In this document: one piece after another, positions 62,831-64,000 of the stretch
Position numbering within the stretch: position 1 is the first letter of the stretch
Layout: each line of letters starts with the position of its first letter
NCBI GenBank assembly: GCA_045654885.1
Contig: JAZOOF010000031.1
Location: 1-64,000 of the forward strand
From: HGM04593 sp045654885
GTDB lineage: Bacteria; Bacteroidota; Bacteroidia; Bacteroidales; Bacteroidaceae
Reading direction: 5' to 3'
DNA length: 64,000 bases
The notes under the pieces: generated by a model
What the model was told of the DNA's origin: nothing
What the model saw: only the letters and a program-made list of their open reading frames with translations
The model's database searches: none
Program-made: the position numbers and the translations under genes

Positions 62831-62895
62831 AAGTCACATGCTTATTTTTACATAGGCAAATCTAACAATAAATATTCATATTTCGCTTTTAAATC

Positions 62896-62925
62896 TTTGT
62901 CATATTGATAAAATGGATAACTTTG
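62896..62925 (+). promoter_or_regulatory. Promoter of the glutamine synthetase gene
   Basis: TTTG (62896-62899) and TAACTTTG (62918-62925), 22 bases apart, 62 bases before the ATG. Confidence 0.6.
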
Positions 62926-62986
62926 CGGTATAACAAAGTGCGATAGTGCGCTGTTGTTTTTTTAACGGTTATCAAATTTTATTCTT

Positions 62987-64000
62987 ATGGATACTTCATT
63001 GGAAATGAGCCCTAACAGGGTGGTGGCTTTTCTTGGAAAGCCTTGTCGTGAGTTTACAAAGGCCGACATCGTGCGTTACATCAAGGAGAACGGCATCAGG
63101 ATGGTGAACTTCATGTACCCGGCGGGTGACGGAAGACTCAAGACACTGAACTTTGTCATCAACAGTGCTGCGTATCTTGATGCCATACTCACCTGTGGCG
63201 AGCGTGTAGACGGCTCGTCGCTCTTCCCGTTCATTGAGGCAGGTAGCAGTGACCTCTATGTGTTGCCACGCTTCAGCACTGCATTCGTTGACCCGTTTGC
63301 CGAGATACCTACACTGTCTATGCTCTGCTCATACTTCAACAAGGATGGTGAGCCGCTTGAGAGCTCGCCCGAGAATACCCTGCGCAAGGCATGCCGTGCG
63401 TTCAACGAGGTGACCGGCCTGCAGTTCCAGGCAATGGGTGAACTGGAGTATTATGTGATTGCCCCCGACAGCGGTATGTTCGCCGCAACCGACCAGAAGG
63501 GTTACCATGAGTCGGCGCCATATGCAAAGTTCAACGACTTCCGCACCGAGTGCATGGCTTATATTGCCCAAGCCGGTGGACAGATAAAGTACGGACACTC
63601 CGAGGTGGGTAACTTTACCATCGACGATATGGTCTATGAGCAGAACGAGATTGAGTTCTTGCCTGTCCCTGCATGTGAGGCTGCCGACCAGCTTATGATT
63701 GCAAAGTGGATTATCCGCAACCTTGCATTCAAGTATGGCTATGATGTCACTTTCGCTCCCAAGATTACTGCCGGCAAGGCAGGCTCAGGCCTGCATGTCC
63801 ACATGCGCCTTATGAACGACGGTGCTAATGTCATGCTCGACAGTGAGGGCAAACTGTCACAGAATGCGCGCCGCGCCATTGCCGGCATGATGGTGCTTGC
63901 TCCATCGATAACTGCATTCGGAAACACTAACCCTACATCATACTTCCGCCTTGTGCCGCATCAGGAGGCTCCTACAAATATCTGTTGGGGCGACCGCAAC
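62987..64000 (+). CDS. Glutamine synthetase family protein (5' part)
   Basis: The first 338 codons; the gene runs off the window. The sequence has the beta-Grasp N-terminal domain (VNFMYPAGDGRLKTLNFVI, RVDGSSLFPF) and the start of the catalytic domain: MGELEYYVI with the metal-binding Glu, GNFTIDDMVYEQNEIEFLP, the ATP-side SGLHVHMRL and the NPTSYFRLVPHQEAPTNICW segment with substrate-binding Arg residues. It makes glutamine from glutamate and ammonia with ATP, or is a glutamine-synthetase-like ligase for another amine. The length and spacing fit the GSI-like group rather than the large type III enzyme. Confidence 0.9.
   Translation, partial: MDTSLEMSPNRVVAFLGKPCREFTKADIVRYIKENGIRMVNFMYPAGDGRLKTLNFVINSAAYLDAILTCGERVDGSSLFPFIEAGSSDLYVLPRFSTAFVDPFAEIPTLSMLCSYFNKDGEPLESSPENTLRKACRAFNEVTGLQFQAMGELEYYVIAPDSGMFAATDQKGYHESAPYAKFNDFRTECMAYIAQAGGQIKYGHSEVGNFTIDDMVYEQNEIEFLPVPACEAADQLMIAKWIIRNLAFKYGYDVTFAPKITAGKAGSGLHVHMRLMNDGANVMLDSEGKLSQNARRAIAGMMVLAPSITAFGNTNPTSYFRLVPHQEAPTNICWGDRN

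Overview
The window looks like a chromosome segment from a member of the Bacteroidales (Bacteroidaceae/Prevotellaceae type). Reasons: Bacteroidota-type promoters (-7 box TAnnTTTG, often with TTTG about 24 bases upstream) precede many genes; several secreted proteins end in Por/type IX-like C-terminal sorting domains; and DUF1573, DUF3276, DUF5714, BspA-type LRR and PGN_0703 families are present. No rRNA, tRNA or CRISPR array was seen.

Layout. 1-1139: end of a split HipS/HipT (HipA-like) toxin-antitoxin locus. 1198-1405: a probable structured non-coding RNA behind its own promoter. 1647-4875: a DUF1573 protein, then on the minus strand a stand-alone AraC domain, a response regulator and a TPR/DHp sensor protein that has no ATPase domain. 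5125-33543: the dominant feature, a plus-strand block for large exported proteins. It has a 1001-residue type IX-sorted protein, then a tight run of seven genes (8383-33543, spacing 31 bases or less, ended by a strong terminator). That run encodes a predicted outer-membrane barrel, a giant 5108-residue secreted protein, a fibronectin-III protein, two lipoproteins, a small sorted protein and a 1367-residue secreted protein. The divergent sensor/regulator pair is the natural candidate regulator.

33883-36533: PIF1/HRDC helicase and an orphan ECF sigma factor. 36908-45893: an accessory, more AT-rich defence block with a controller protein, a C5 cytosine methyltransferase, McrB-like and LlaJI/McrC-like restriction subunits with a small gene between them, an Mrr-type nuclease, a Vsr-type endonuclease and a Fic protein. 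46124-48420 is littered with short palindromic repeats around a truncated YdeI-like gene and a TIR-transmembrane-OmpA-like protein.

48501-53611: redox genes (flavin reductase and FMN reductase), then a minus-strand run of nucleotidyltransferase, PGN_0703-type nuclease, zinc alcohol dehydrogenase, DUF5714 protein and thioredoxin-type arsenate reductase. 54499-64000: mostly housekeeping (queA, rplY-pth-S4 operon, DUF3276, EamA transporter, 5' part of a glutamine synthetase) with a cytosolic LRR protein, a small lipoprotein, another sorted secreted protein and a small repeat peptide.

The best candidates for something undescribed are the giant-protein operon with its ATPase-less sensor, the TIR-OmpA protein, the structured RNA at 1198-1405 and the start-codon hairpin of the AraC gene. 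Functions of the giant operon are inferred from architecture only.
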